64,000 nt of DNA from Crambe crambe (GCA_963924555.1 OZ004582.1:3348001-3412000); one strand, 5' to 3'; numbered from the stretch's first letter, positions 43,085 through 53,814 are shown. Notes: generated from the sequence alone by a model not told the origin. Numbers and translations: made by a program.

Positions 43085-43350
43085 TTGATCAATGCCCTGG
43101 AGCTAGACCCAGACTTCCCCGCCATGATCTTGCCAAAATTTTTCAAATGGTCTTCATATGTTCAGGGTGTGACTACATTTCCTACTTTCATGGACAACAT
43201 GCACGGTTCATTACGGGACAACATGCTGATGGCTTATTCTCTGACATTGCTGAGGACAAAAGGGGAGTGGGGTTCTTGGCATTCCTCAGGCTTGTAGGGA
43301 CTCTCTATTTCAAAAAAAATTTCTCAGCGATGGCATCCTTAATTTGAATT
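43085..43350 (+). pseudogene. Repeat-associated protein fragment (CSGCDYISYF)
   Basis: The frame from 43147 reads MVFICSGCDYISYFHGQHAR, then ADGLFSDIAEDKRGVGFLAF and LRLVGTLYFKKN. The CxGCDYISxF ... GFLAFLRLVGTxYFKKH pattern recurs in uncharacterised multi-copy invertebrate proteins. It lies 130 bases after the exonuclease fragment and may belong to the same original gene, since both are fragments in the same orientation. Confidence 0.5.
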
Positions 43351-43940
43351 TGAATTCTGAGCATGCTCACCTGTGTCTGCTAGCTAATTAAATTAGATAG
43401 TACAGTGCTATAATTTCACTACACTATTAGTATCTTATTCTTGTTTCATTACTGAATGGAATGGGAATTTCTGCAAAGTGCAGATTTTAGCTGCCGAAAA
43501 CCAGATCATGCACTACAAGTAGAAGTCTTGGGTTCCTGGGTTAGAAGTCCTGGGCATAAAGAAACATAGTTTCTTATAAAGTTCCAACATAAAATTATAA
43601 CCCTGATTATGTATGAGATTCACAGATCTCAGCTTTACTACATTGTTGATTTAGTTGTCACAACTTTTCTGTAAATAAGAGCTCCTATATATAAATAGGA
43701 GCTCCGATATATAAATAAGAGTTCTGAAATAGGAGCTCCAATATATAAACAGGAGTATATGAGAGCACCAACACTCCTATATTATGAGCTCCGAAGGAGT
43801 GGTCAGGCCAGGTGTTGGTAATGTTTATTAAAATAAAATAGGTGTGGGTATGTAATTAATTTTATGCTCAATTAGAAATAAGGTAACTTAGCCACGGTTG
43901 CTATGGGCAATTAATGTGTAGGTTCTTCTTATGATATGAC
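43351..43940. other. Gap with short GAGCTCC tandem repeat
   Basis: At about 43676-43800, AGGAGCTCC(A/G)ATATATAAA repeats four to five times imperfectly. The remainder is AT-rich without a gene. No hAT left terminus was found before the transposase at 43941. Confidence 0.45.
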
Positions 43941-45962
43941 ATGAAGTTCAAATTGATTAAGGAACGTATACCTGAAAAATCATTCAAATTTCCTGGGAAA
44001 GAGTATAAGGATAGAAAACGAAAAGATGGGACATATATGAGATACTGTAACCGTGAGTGGCTCACCGAATTCTCATTTTTGTCCTATTCTAAGGTTAAAG
44101 ATGGCTTGTACTGTCTTAGTTGTGTTTTATTTCTAACTGGGAGCAGTACTCAGCATGCACATTTGCTTATCTCTGCTCCGTACCGGAATTGGAAGGATGC
44201 ACGTGCAGATATGTTAAAGCACTCAACCCTTCAATATCACATGAATGCAGATTGCATGAGACTTTCTTTCATAGCATCACAAGAAGGCTCTCAAATAAGA
44301 GTGGACCAATCTGTGACATCAAATGCTCAAAACCGAGCAATAATTAAGAGTATCATTTCTTGCCTGGAATTCCAAATCAAGGGAATTTCAAGGCTCTCAT
44401 TCAGTTGCGAATTGATGCAGGAGACACTGATTTGGATAGGCATCTCAAAACCTGTTCAAAGCGAGCAACATATTTGTCTAAAACCACACAAAACGAGCTG
44501 CTTCAGTGCATACGAGAGGTCATTCAAGCTGAAATAGTACATGATATTCAATCCCAATCTAATGGAATTCAGGCTGATGAAGTCACTGATATATCTAATT
44601 AAAGAGCCAGTAGAGCGGTTGCTCGAATTTGTTGATTGTGAATCTGTTACTGGAGAAAATATTTGTGCAGTGATTCTCAAAGTAATAAGAAGCCATGGTT
44701 TACAACCTAACCTTTGTCGAGCTCAAATGTATGATGGGGCCGGAAATATGGCTGGTCAACTCAGGGGGTGTGCTTCACGTTTTTTGAAGGAAGTTCCTCA
44801 GGCAACTTATTATCATTGTGCCAGTCATCAATTAAACCTGGCAATTTCCAAGACTACCAAAGTTAATGAGATCCAAAGTATGCTCAGTGTGCTTACTTCT
44901 GTTGGGCTTTTTTATAAATATTCTCCGAAACGTCAACGACAATTGGAAGTCTCCCTTGAAACATACAATAGTCAGCTACAAAATACCACTGGAGCTATAA
45001 AGAAGTCAAAACTAAAAACAATGTGTCAGACTCGATGGATTGAACAACATACATGTATGGAAGATTTTGATGATATGTATACTGCTTTGTGCATGTGTCT
45101 TAATGATATAACTGGCAACAGTGATGGCAAATGGGATGGAAAAGCTGTCACCGAAGCACAGGGACTTCGCCATAGCATCTCCACTCCTGGTTTCATTTCT
45201 GCTTTCAAAGTAAATCTTCATGTATTTGGATTCACAAAACCGTTAAGCATTCTCCTCCAGGGATCCACCATGGATATAATAACTGCTTATGACGAGATTC
45301 ATGTGGTCAAGAAAATCCTTTAGGAGTTGAGAAAAGACCCAGTGAAAGAGTTCAAGCCCTTATTCAGGTCAATGTTAGCTATGAGAAGTAATGTCCAGGC
45401 TTCCACCCCTGAGGAATATTGGCGTAGAACTGTGTTTATCCCATTTTTGGACCATCTACTTCAAGAGTTCAATAATAGGTTCGATCAATTGAACCTTGAT
45501 GCTATCAAAGGGCTTTATTTGATACCTGACAAGCTATCCAAGCTCTCTGATGACAATATTGATACAATTTATGAACGTTTCAAAGAAGATCTTCCGTCAC
45601 CAGCAACCTTTCATCAAGAGATCAGAAGGTGGAAAATGTTGTGGACTGCTTCAACAAAACTACCCTCAACTTTGTCTGCAACATTGACTTCTAGTGCTTG
45701 TGTTCCTAAAAGCTACCCCAACATTGCGACAATTCTGCATATTCTCTCTATTACACCAGTTACTAGTGCTAGTACAGAGAGAGCAAACTCTGCCTTGAAA
45801 TTTCTAAAGAGTGACAGGAGGTCCACTATGGGACAAGAGAGATTGAATTCACTTCTCATGTTGTATATACACAAGGATATAATACTGAATTATGATGCTG
45901 TTATTGACTTGTATGCTTCTCGCTATCCAAGACGTATGGTATTACTGAATCCCTTTTCTTAA
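43941..45962 (+). mobile_element. hAT element (DUF4371/ZMYM1-like), best preserved copy
   Basis: A TTF-type zinc-finger region (YCNREWLTEFSFLSYSKVKD, GLYCLSCVLFL, RNWKDARADMLKHSTLQYHM) covers 43941-44340. A local frame change at about 44380-44600 gives GNFKALIQLRIDAGDTDLDR and GIQADEVTDISN (first catalytic D), with a deletion of roughly 10-15 codons. The original frame resumes: EPVERLLEFVDCESVTGENI, RAQMYDGAGNMAGQLRGCAS (second D), YYHCASHQLNLAISKT. A single in-frame TAG at 45321 precedes the dimerisation domain (SITPVTSASTERANSALKFL, STMGQERLNSLLMLYIHKD) ending at 45962. The right end CAGTGGCAGATCCAGGATTT (complement) lies at 46081-46100. One stop and two shifts inactivate it. Confidence 0.85.
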
Positions 45963-46059
45963 AAGAATTAAAGTCAGCTAGCTATATATAAAATCTATAT
46001 TATATAACTATAATGTCTGGCAAAAATTTCCGTGCGCAAGCGTGTGCAGATAACCTATG

Positions 46060-46136
46060 CCCCCCCCCCCCCCTTTTTCAAAATCCTGGATCTGCCACTG
46101 GAGTTTGGAAGTGGGGGGGGGGGGGGGGGGGGGGGG
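46060..46136. repeat. Poly-C / hAT terminus / poly-G junction
   Basis: 14 C at 46060-46073, then TTTTTCAAAATCCTGGATCT and GCCACTG to 46100, then 24 G at 46113-46136. The middle part reads on the minus strand as CAGTGGCAGATCCAGGATTT, the hAT end. A CCCCCCTTTCCTACGCC motif at 46368-46387 belongs to a similar repeat end. Confidence 0.75.
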
Positions 46137-46617
46137 CAAGTGTAATACTGTGAGACTGTAACAAGTGTGCATGCCCTTGCAAAACTAGGTACGTATTTAC
46201 CATGCTCACTGTTGAAACACTTGTCATAATAATTATTATTAAAAGAACCAAAATAAAATTTCCTATCACTGTTTTTAAGGATATATTCTTTAGCTATTCC
46301 CATGTATCCAAATGCATTAGTACAGTAGCAGCTGGAAAAGTGAATGTGGAATGTGAGGGGGCAATGCCCCCCCCCCTTTCCTACGCCTATCTTATAGAGC
46401 TTATGTTGGCTAGCTAGCTCTACAGTTAATGCACATGCTCGATACGCATCATTGTGCATCATTACACGCGTGCTACTAATAAAACTTACTACGTACCATC
46501 ACGCATCATTGCATGCTACTAATAAGACCTACGTACCATCACTGTGCCTCGGCACTCTGGTGTGAAGGCAACAAAATTAATTACAAATTACAGTATTTTT
46601 TGTTGTAGGAGTGGAAT

Positions 46618-47447
46618 GGAAGTTGTAGTAGTGGAAACACAATCTCAATCTCATGTCCAATCTCAACCATCTACATCGAATTTCCAGTCTCAGCCAGATC
46701 TTCAGTATCAATCCAATCTTTCTTTCATATCTTGATCCCCCATCTCAACCATTTGATACATCATGATGTCCAGTCTCGAGAATCTCAGAATCATCCATCT
46801 ACATCCAATCCACCAACATATTCAGCTGATCCCCCATCTCATTTTAGGTAAGTTTGGTAAAATTAATAAGTATGCCTTCAAAACAACAAAAGAGGAAAAA
46901 CAACTATTGCTAAACACAAAATCACAAAAATATAGTACAGATTAAATAGGGAATGTTCCGTGTTGTGTAGCAAACAGATCGGGAGAATGAGCAAATTCCG
47001 GAGCATTCCTGTGGATGAAGCTGCCAACTTCAAGTGGGATGAGTTGATCCAAGAAATGGAGTCGAAGTCACCACTCTTACTCAGAGTCTTGACAACTATT
47101 GCTGTAAGGAATGACCACAGGAACAAGAAGAAGGTTGGACCAGCTCACTACCCAGTCAATCGTGTCCTTCCTGCTGTACTTCTGTCACTGTGAAACAGGT
47201 ATGACAATACTCAATGTGGTATGGCATTGGTATGACAATACTCAAGTGGATTAAAGACGGATGTGTCGTGAAGCTCTGGGGTGATAATGTGGACAAGAAG
47301 CAGAGAGTCCGCGATTACAGATGTGATCATCAGGGAAAAATGATACATGCCTTCAGCATCATTGTTGGTCAAAGTCACACACCTGCTCCAGAGCTCCCAC
47401 ATGTTGGCCGTCTATCCAACCTCAATGAGATACCACCTCTCCGCTGA
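46618..47447 (+). pseudogene. DUF6589-like transposon-associated gene, copy 2
   Basis: A Gln/Ser-rich lead (VVVETQSQSHVQSQPSTSNF) ends at a GTAAGT donor near 46850. Conserved blocks follow: CSKQIGRMSKFRSIPVDEAA, NFKWDELIQEMESKSPLLLR (46960-47100), RNKKKVGPAHYP, a shifted FLLYFCHCE before GTATGAC (47200), and ILKWIKDGCVVKLWGDNVDK, KQRVRDYRCDHQGKMIHAFS (47220-47400). WGDNVDKxxRVRDxRxDHQGKM is the core of the DUF6589-like family. It parallels copy 1 at 33960-34706. It runs into the opposite-strand gene at about 47412. Confidence 0.6.
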
Positions 47448-48702
47448 TGATGTGAGCGAATTATTAGCATCAATGCTTAACAGTACTTGATGGAGTTCTT
47501 CTGCAGTAGTAATCAGGTGATGTTTTAAAAGCTCATCTTTTTCCTGCCGTGCTTTTTGCTTCAAAGCCTCTCGTCTTGCATTCGCTTGTAACATGGCCTT
47601 TCGTCTCTGTACTCCTCAGCTACTCTGGGTCTCTCCTTGATAGCACTTTCAACTGCTTGTCATCAGGAAGCTCATGTAACCACTGCATAGTGTGGTTCTT
47701 CTTTATCTCCACTCGAGGAACTTGAGCTAAGTTTGGAATTGTAGTTGTTAAATAGTCGTTGAGACCCAAAATTGATTCACAAAGGTCATACTCGGTCTGA
47801 TTTTTGTGAGTATCTTCTTCACAGCAGCCGATTTAGGCTGCCAATCATATGCACACAGCTTATCTTTCATCCTAGCAGCTCCAGAAGTTAGCAATGGATA
47901 AAGGATGGATGAGTCAGATGTCTCAAATAACTTCTCTTCACACTTTGTAAGGCGATGATTCTCGTATAGCCTTTCTTCAGACTCAAATACTCTATAACTT
48001 TTGTCCATTACTATTTCTTGATTGTGCTCAACTCTTTCCAAATACATCTTGAGTTCCAAGTAATGTTGATTCATGTCCATAACCAAGTCATTTGACTTTG
48101 ATAGCATGACAAGGTTAGCATATACATGAAAGTACATCAAGCCATCTGCTCTTAGTTTGGCTATCTCACTTGAATCCAGCAACTTGGCATAGACATCTGC
48201 ATCCAGTTTGCCTTACCAGTATACTTCAAAAAATGTATTGCTGCTTCTTTGAGGAATACAATCTTAACTGCATTTGAAGCTGAAACGAAATATCGGCTGC
48301 CAACTTGATGCAGGTTAAGAGCAGTAGTATTCACGAGTTGCCTTACTTAAACGAATCATCCATCATGAGTACCAAAAAATCGGGGAAAGCTAGAACACCA
48401 CATCCATATTCAGGAGTGCCATGCTTACCAAACACTTTACAAAATTCGTGGACAAATGTATCGACAGGATGGTGCCTGCTTGAATCAGTATCTTCTGGTA
48501 AAATACCAAAATGCCTTTCGAAGATTTACTCCTACATGCATACAACAAAATGTTTCAATGAGGTCAACAGTTTCAAGAGTGGCAGGTCCAAATGTAGCTT
48601 CATTCCTCTCTCTGCATTCTTCAATTAGCTTGTTAAATCGCTTTTGGGAAGATGCAGAATCTGATGTTGAGGCAGCTATTAAAGTCCAATATCTGGGTTG
48701 GA
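47412..48702 (-). pseudogene. Minus-strand gene, distal part (split by LTR element)
   Basis: The minus strand continues from the LTR boundary with QPRYWTLIAASTSDSASSQK, RFNKLIEECRERNEATFGPA, LETVDLIETFCCMHVGVNLR (48485-48700), then a Cys-rich EFCKVFGKHGTPEYGCGVLA in another frame, IAKLRADGLMYFHVYANLVM with LSKSNDLVMDMNQHYLELKM (47748-48182), and a coiled coil KQKARQEKDELLKHHLITTA ending near 47450. The VDLIETFCxMHxGVNLRKAF block recurs in uncharacterised multi-copy cnidarian and sponge proteins. The first exon is at 54069-54374, on the far side of the retrotransposon. Frameshifts lie near 48470 and 48190. Confidence 0.6.
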
Positions 48703-48954
48703 TGTTGGGATGCCTCTTCAAGTCCTCCCAACAAAGGACACAAAGACCTAGCTACACCTTGTCATAATTATTTATTTATAGAACAGGACATTACAAGCTA
48801 ACTAAGCCACACCCACTTGATTTACAATTTAAACACTATGTGTCATTCAGTTCTGTTAGTTGTCATAATATTCAAGATTTGAAAACAATTAAACTCATCT
48901 CCTTGCAACGCAACTCTAGCGTAACTGGTGCTAAGGCATCTGTCTAGCCCAACA
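48703..48954 (+). repeat. 5-prime LTR
   Basis: Starts TGTTGGGATGCC and ends GCCCAACA, giving TGTTGGG/CCCAACA terminal inverted repeats of the TG...CA type. Length 252. Nearly identical to 53815-54068. Confidence 0.9.
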
Positions 48955-48972
48955 TTGGTGGCAGCGGTACAA
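48955..48972 (+). other. Candidate primer-binding site
   Basis: TTGGTGGCAGCGGTACAA follows the 5-prime LTR directly. TGG at the start fits complementarity to a tRNA CCA end; I cannot name the tRNA. Confidence 0.5.
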
Positions 48973-49337
48973 ACTACCCACTGGCTAAACGCTCAGTGTC
49001 CCCCGGACTCACCGGAGATCTTCAAAAGATTTCACCAGCTGTTTTAACAGCTACCACTTCTTCCCGAGCAATCGGAGACCTACCTGGACTACTCCAGAGA
49101 TCAAAATCCCCTGTGGTGGAGCGACCAGACTCCCTAACTGGCAAACAACCTGAGGAAAGCTCAGAGACCAAGAAAACCCAAGCGGTGAAGCACCGGCGAC
49201 CAGTATCATCCTATCGCACCTCAGTTGCACACTACTGCCCCTTCTTCCCTGAGATCGGGCCTCATCTGGCCACCTTGAGACCAGCAGCAGAGTACACCGT
49301 GAAGCTCGTGGACTTGCCGCACTGACTGGCAAACAAC

Positions 49338-50510
49338 ATGCCGAAACAAAAGATATCAGACAGAGACCCCACAGCAGCTGACCTGGATAAGTATATCAGC
49401 AAGCTGGAACTGCAGAACCAGCAGCTAACAGAGTCACTTTCAGCCTACTCATCCAGAGCCACACCATCAGTAACTAACAAACCTCCTTCTTTCTATACAG
49501 GAAACTATTTGTGGAACACACCCACAGGAGCTCACCTGCGAGGCCAATATAGACAACCAGACCTTGCCACAGCTCCCCAGCCCTCAACCTCAGACGAAGA
49601 AGAAGAATACATGTTGCAGCATCAAGCAGCCAAGGACGAGGGAGTCCCTCCTCCACATCTAGTGCAGGACCCACAACCAACTACACAACCAGCTAACCCT
49701 GGTGAAGGTACCTTACAGCTATTGCTCCAGCAAATGCAGCTAGACAGGCAAGCCCTGGTTACTGCAATTACCTCTCAGAATACCCAAAAGCAAACCATGC
49801 AAGCCATTCCCCAATGCCAACCCATGTCCCCGAAAGAGGACATCCATGAGTATATCCAGTGTTTTGAAGAGACACTGAATGCAAGGGGTAACCCACAACA
49901 GAATTGGGCACATACTCTACTTCCTTTGTTGAATAGGAATTGTAAAGCTGTAGCCATGACCTTACCAGCAGTTAGTAAGTTCAACTACAAGCTTCTTAAG
50001 GCAGAACTCTTAGCCTCAGCTTCTCATAGCACAAAGCATGCTTCTAAAGCATTTAGGGAGTACCAGAAGCTATCTGGCTCCACTTGGAGGGAAACAGTGA
50101 ATACCCTCACCAAGAAGATAACTCTATTCACACCTGGACCCACTATCCAGGAGGTGAGAAGTCAAATAGTAACAGAAAAGCTACTACAACTGCTCCCGTT
50201 TAGAGCACAGGCCTTTGTTAGAGAGAGAGAGCCTAAAACTGCACTAGAAGCAGCTGACTTGGCTTCTTCTTACTTTCATAGTCACAACATGGATGAAATC
50301 CATTGGGACACAACTATCAATAAGAAACAGCCTTCTTCCCCAAAGGCAAACTTCAAACAGAATCTTCAAAGTCAGCATCAAAGCAGACATATCCAATCTA
50401 ATCACCACCCCAATCAGTCAGGTCACAGGACCTTCTGGTCCCATGACAAGAATCAGGTGCCTCATTATGAATTTACAACCCAGAAATTTTCAAACACAGT
50501 ACAAGGGTGA
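49338..50510 (+). CDS. gag-like protein of the LTR retrotransposon
   Basis: An ATG at 49338 opens 390 codons. A predicted coiled coil (AADLDKYISKLELQNQQLTE) and Gln/Pro-rich linker precede a helical capsid-like part (MSPKEDIHEYIQCFEETLNA, NWAHTLLPLLNRNCKAVAMT, FREYQKLSGSTWRETVNTLT, QIVTEKLLQLLPFRAQAFVR), which resembles the SCAN/capsid-type region of gypsy gags. The nucleocapsid zinc knuckle lies just after the stop in the -1 frame, so read-through to it needs a frameshift or reflects an indel. The 5-prime leader 48973-49337 contains an upstream ORF. Confidence 0.8.
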   Translation: MPKQKISDRDPTAADLDKYISKLELQNQQLTESLSAYSSRATPSVTNKPPSFYTGNYLWNTPTGAHLRGQYRQPDLATAPQPSTSDEEEEYMLQHQAAKDEGVPPPHLVQDPQPTTQPANPGEGTLQLLLQQMQLDRQALVTAITSQNTQKQTMQAIPQCQPMSPKEDIHEYIQCFEETLNARGNPQQNWAHTLLPLLNRNCKAVAMTLPAVSKFNYKLLKAELLASASHSTKHASKAFREYQKLSGSTWRETVNTLTKKITLFTPGPTIQEVRSQIVTEKLLQLLPFRAQAFVREREPKTALEAADLASSYFHSHNMDEIHWDTTINKKQPSSPKANFKQNLQSQHQSRHIQSNHHPNQSGHRTFWSHDKNQVPHYEFTTQKFSNTVQG

Positions 50511-51019
50511 CCTTTCAAAGGTTATGCTTCAAATGTGGAGAACGGGGTCATAAACCTGATGTCTGTATCAAAATCAATTTGGTGAGCATACCCTGCTTAT
50601 TGAAACCAGGCAGAATTGGCAACAAAGATGTACAATTATTTATGGATTCTGGAGCTGATAGTTCCATAATTGCCAGAGAGCTATCACCTGATAATTATAC
50701 CCAGTGCATGCCCATCAATGTCACAGGGGTCAATTCCCAAGATCAGCCCACGCTATGCCAGACTGCACTATTCCCAGCTACCATAGATGGCCATGATGTG
50801 CAAATGTTTGCAGCAGTAGTGGACGGAAAGAACCTCCCTCATCCGGTCATTATTGGAAGGAGCATACCAGGCTTGAACGTACGGAGGAGAAAGGTGAGGC
50901 AGGAGAACGGGCCAGCCAAGTGGTCCAGGAGAGTGCTGTGGACCCTACCTCATCCAACACCCACTCACAATCATCTGAAGAGCATCAAGCTTCTGCACAG
51001 CAACCTAATTGTCACTTAG
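50507..51019 (+). CDS. Zinc knuckle and aspartic protease region
   Basis: CFKCGERGHKPDVC is a classical CCHC knuckle (C-x2-C-x4-H-x4-C), which binds element RNA. About 30 residues later, VQLFMDSGADSSIIARELSP carries the D-S-G-A active-site motif of a retroviral-type aspartic protease, with the flap/second half near VVDGKNLPHPVIIGRSI (HPVIIGRS in place of the usual ILGxD/L). The frame overlaps the end of gag and is -1 relative to it. It closes at 51019; the following Gln/Thr-rich linker continues in another frame from 50920. Confidence 0.8.
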   Translation: MTFQRLCFKCGERGHKPDVCIKINLVSIPCLLKPGRIGNKDVQLFMDSGADSSIIARELSPDNYTQCMPINVTGVNSQDQPTLCQTALFPATIDGHDVQMFAAVVDGKNLPHPVIIGRSIPGLNVRRRKVRQENGPAKWSRRVLWTLPHPTPTHNHLKSIKLLHSNLIVT

Positions 51020-52029
51020 ACAACATCACAGCAGCAGAGATTGCTTTGGTAAAAACAAGGGCACAAACCAAACGGGAGAAGCAACAACAGCTACAAGATG
51101 AAGCAGCTACAGCTCTCTCAAAGGCCCCAATCACCCACCCAGATGACATACCCACCCTGCAGAGTGCAAACTTGCCCAGTAAGGCACACAAGGAGATCGG
51201 ACCACACCCATCTGGACCCTCAGTGGACTCTACACCCACAGTCCAGTTCTCTCAGACAGGGGAGACACCACAAATGGACCAAACTACTATTGAATCTGAT
51301 CATACTATTATAACTGCACCTTTTTCCAATGCAGATTTGAGAAAGCTACAGGACACAGACAGTAGCCTCGCTAAGATGTAGGAAGCAGCTAAGGACCCAC
51401 TACAAACCACCTTCACTGTGAAACAGGACATTCTTTACCAAGTGGACATGGACCCCAAGAACAATGGCAGCCACTACAGGATTGTTGTCCCGGTTAGCCT
51501 TCATCAAAAGGTACTCCAAGTAGGACATGCATGCTCTGGTCACTTTGGAGCTAAGAAAACTAAGGCGCAAATAGAGTCTCATTTCTATTGGCATGGCCTT
51601 GCTAAGGACGTTGCAGACCACTGCAAAGCTTGCACAGTCTGTGCTGCATACAACTCACACAAGCCTGATATACAGCCTTTGAAGCCTATACCCCTTGTGC
51701 ATACACCATGGCAGAAGTTAGCTATGGATATTGTTGGCCCGTTCACCAGGACCAGCAGTGGCTATCAGTACATTCTAACACTGGTGGATATGGCAACCAG
51801 ATTCCCAGAGGCCATACCCCTCAAAAGAGTAGACACAGCTTCAACAGCTGAAGCACTGCTAAGAGTATTTTCAGCTTATGGTACCCTACAGACCATAGTA
51901 CACGACAATGGCTCAAACTTCACTAGCCAACTCATGCAAGCTGTTCTCAAGTCTCTCAACATCTCACAAATTAGGGTAGCCCCCTACCATCCCCAAGCAA
52001 ACGGGATGATTGAACAAATGGCACATTGA
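50920..52029 (+). pseudogene. Integrase, zinc-binding and catalytic core (one in-frame stop)
   Basis: A Gln/Ser/Pro-rich linker (50920-51378) ends at a TAG at 51379. The same frame goes on with an HHCC zinc-binding domain (VGHACSGHFGAKKTKAQIES, FYWHGLAKDVADHCKACTVC) and the catalytic core: WQKLAMDIVGPFTRTSSGYQ (first D), LQTIVHDNGSNFTSQLMQAV (second D), YHPQANGMIEQMAH (E). A shift at about 52025 moves to the next frame. The blocks are gypsy-type. Integrase joins element cDNA to the host chromosome. The TAG would truncate pol unless suppressed. Confidence 0.88.
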
Positions 52030-52889
52030 AGAAAGCTATTAAGAAAGCTGGAGCCAAGGAGTCCACATGGGACAAATGGCTGCATTTTGTCTTACATGCT
52101 ATAAGAATAACAGAGCATTCCTCAACTGGGCACACACCCTACCAACTACTATTTGGTAGGAAGCCTACCACACCCATTTCTTCTCTAAAAGAATCACTGG
52201 AAGGAGTAAAAGAAGACTTGCCCCTGCCAGTTACTGAATACCTAAGCAACCTAAAGCAGCTCATGGAAGATGCCAAACAGACGGCCGAGGAAGTTGAAGC
52301 TAAGGCTAAGGAAACAGCCAAAGCATACCATGACACCAGAAAGAAGGTTAAGGCATCTAGCTTGGAACCCGGTCAGCCAGTATTGTGCTTTGAGCCTAGA
52401 AAACAGAAGGGTTTAGCAGCTACCTGGCTTGGTCCATATACAGTGAAAAAGAAACTTGGTGACTTAACTTATCTTATTGATATGGGACACGGCAAAGTCC
52501 TCAAAAGGCACAGGAATGCCATCAAGAAGTACTCGCCAGACACTACAGACATAAGCATCATTGTTTGTGCTGAACCTGACGAAGATGCACCAGACAAACT
52601 CACTCTGGGACCTACAACAGACGATAACAAAAACATAAACATTCCACAAGACATCAAAGGAACCGACAACTTATCACCTTCTCAACAACAGGAAATTGCC
52701 TCTCTAATAACTAACTCTATGGATGTTTTCTCCACTATTCCAGGTGTTGCAGACCTGCCTCCCTACAAGTTGGACATGGGTGATACCCCTCCAATCAGCA
52801 GGAAGCCCTACAGGCCCTCACTACAATGGAAAACAAAACTGGAACAGGAAATCCAGTCTCTGCTTGACCATGGCATCTCAACAAAGTGA
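52026..52889 (+). CDS. Integrase C-terminus (GPY/F) joined to RT entry
   Basis: KWLHFVLHAIRITEHSSTGH and TPYQLLFGRKP complete the integrase core. A helical linker (EEVEAKAKETAKAYHDTRKK) leads to PGQPVLCFEPRKQKGLAATW, LGPYTVKKKLGDLTYLID, the GPY/F module. Then, in the same open frame, comes an acidic spacer followed by QQQEIASLITNSMDVFSTIP, LPPYKLDMGDTPPISRKPYR and EQEIQSLLDHGIS, the conserved N-terminal entry of a gypsy RT. The single frame crossing from integrase into RT shows directly that the order is INT-RT and not an assembly artefact between separate elements. Confidence 0.88.
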   Translation: MKKAIKKAGAKESTWDKWLHFVLHAIRITEHSSTGHTPYQLLFGRKPTTPISSLKESLEGVKEDLPLPVTEYLSNLKQLMEDAKQTAEEVEAKAKETAKAYHDTRKKVKASSLEPGQPVLCFEPRKQKGLAATWLGPYTVKKKLGDLTYLIDMGHGKVLKRHRNAIKKYSPDTTDISIIVCAEPDEDAPDKLTLGPTTDDNKNINIPQDIKGTDNLSPSQQQEIASLITNSMDVFSTIPGVADLPPYKLDMGDTPPISRKPYRPSLQWKTKLEQEIQSLLDHGISTK

Positions 52890-53766
52890 CTGCCCCCGAT
52901 AACTAACCTTTACCTCGCATTGACGACTTGTTGGCAACAGTGAGTAAAGCCAAGTACCTCACAACACTTGACCTTACCAAAGGGTACCATCAAATTGCCC
53001 TTGAGCCTTCCACCATACCAAAGACTGCCTTTACTTCCCATTGCGGAAAATATGAGTATGTACGCCTTCTTGGCCTCTGCAATGCTCCTGCATATTTCCA
53101 AAGATGTATGGATGCTACCTTTGCTGATATTTCAGCCAGAGCTTATATTGATGACGTAATAATAGCCATTGAGACATGGCAAGAACATTTATCTGTCCTA
53201 TCTACAGTCTTACACAGATGCAGGGAAAAGAAGATCTCCCTTAAGCTCGCTAAGTGCTGTTTTACTTCCGCCAAGCTGGATTACCTAGGCCACAACATTG
53301 GATCCAGCTCCATCCTGCCGCAGACAGCCAAGGTGGATGCGGCTATTACAGGCAGCATATACCTGCTTTTGCTAGCATCACACAACCTCTTAATGCTATA
53401 ACTGGCAGTACTAGCCCCAAAACAGTCCAGTGGAACCCGTCCCTGGATACAGCATTCAACAAGGCTAAACAAGCATTCCTTGAAGCTCCTATTTTGTCAG
53501 CTCCTGACCTGACACAGCCTTACCACCTCTATGCAGATGCTTGTTCCACAGGCATTGGTGCCGCCCTCACACAGGCACAGGATGGAAAGATGAAACACAT
53601 TGCTTTCTATTCTAAACAGCTCACACCTGCACAGGCCCATTACTATTGCTTGGATAATATGGTTAACGACAATAAACGTTTAATGAGATGGACCACGGTT
53701 ATTGTTCCCTCACAGCATCCAATACATCCCTGGACGAAAGAACACAGTTCCGGACAGCCTCAGTAG
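52890..53766 (+). pseudogene. Reverse transcriptase and RNase H start
   Basis: After a shift and a small deletion (the VxSPWxSP block is missing at 52890-52920), the frame from 52928 reads KAKYLTTLDLTKGYHQIALE (first catalytic D), YEYVRLLGLCNAPAYFQRCM and AYIDDVIIAIETWQEHL (YIDD catalytic box), then KLDYLGHNIGS. A further shift near 53300 gives PFASITQPLNAITG-like text, NPSLDTAFNKAKQAFLEAPI and HLYADACSTGIGAALTQAQD, the RT connection and RNase H start with its first Asp. RNase H is truncated near 53680. Confidence 0.85.
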
Positions 53767-53800
53767 AGCATGGGACACCTCTCAAGGAGGGGACCTTCTC

Positions 53801-53814
53801 AAGGAAGGGGGAGA
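53801..53814 (+). other. Polypurine tract
   Basis: AAGGAAGGGGGAGA lies directly before the 3-prime LTR, as expected for plus-strand priming. Confidence 0.85.

Noticed and set aside
46055-46462. Minus-strand ORF with long proline and glycine runs
   Set aside because: The runs are the homopolymer tracts beside the hAT terminus, not a protein.
48996-49325. ORF in the LTR-element leader
   Set aside because: Low-complexity Ser/Pro/Arg text without gag features; probably untranslated leader or an upstream ORF.
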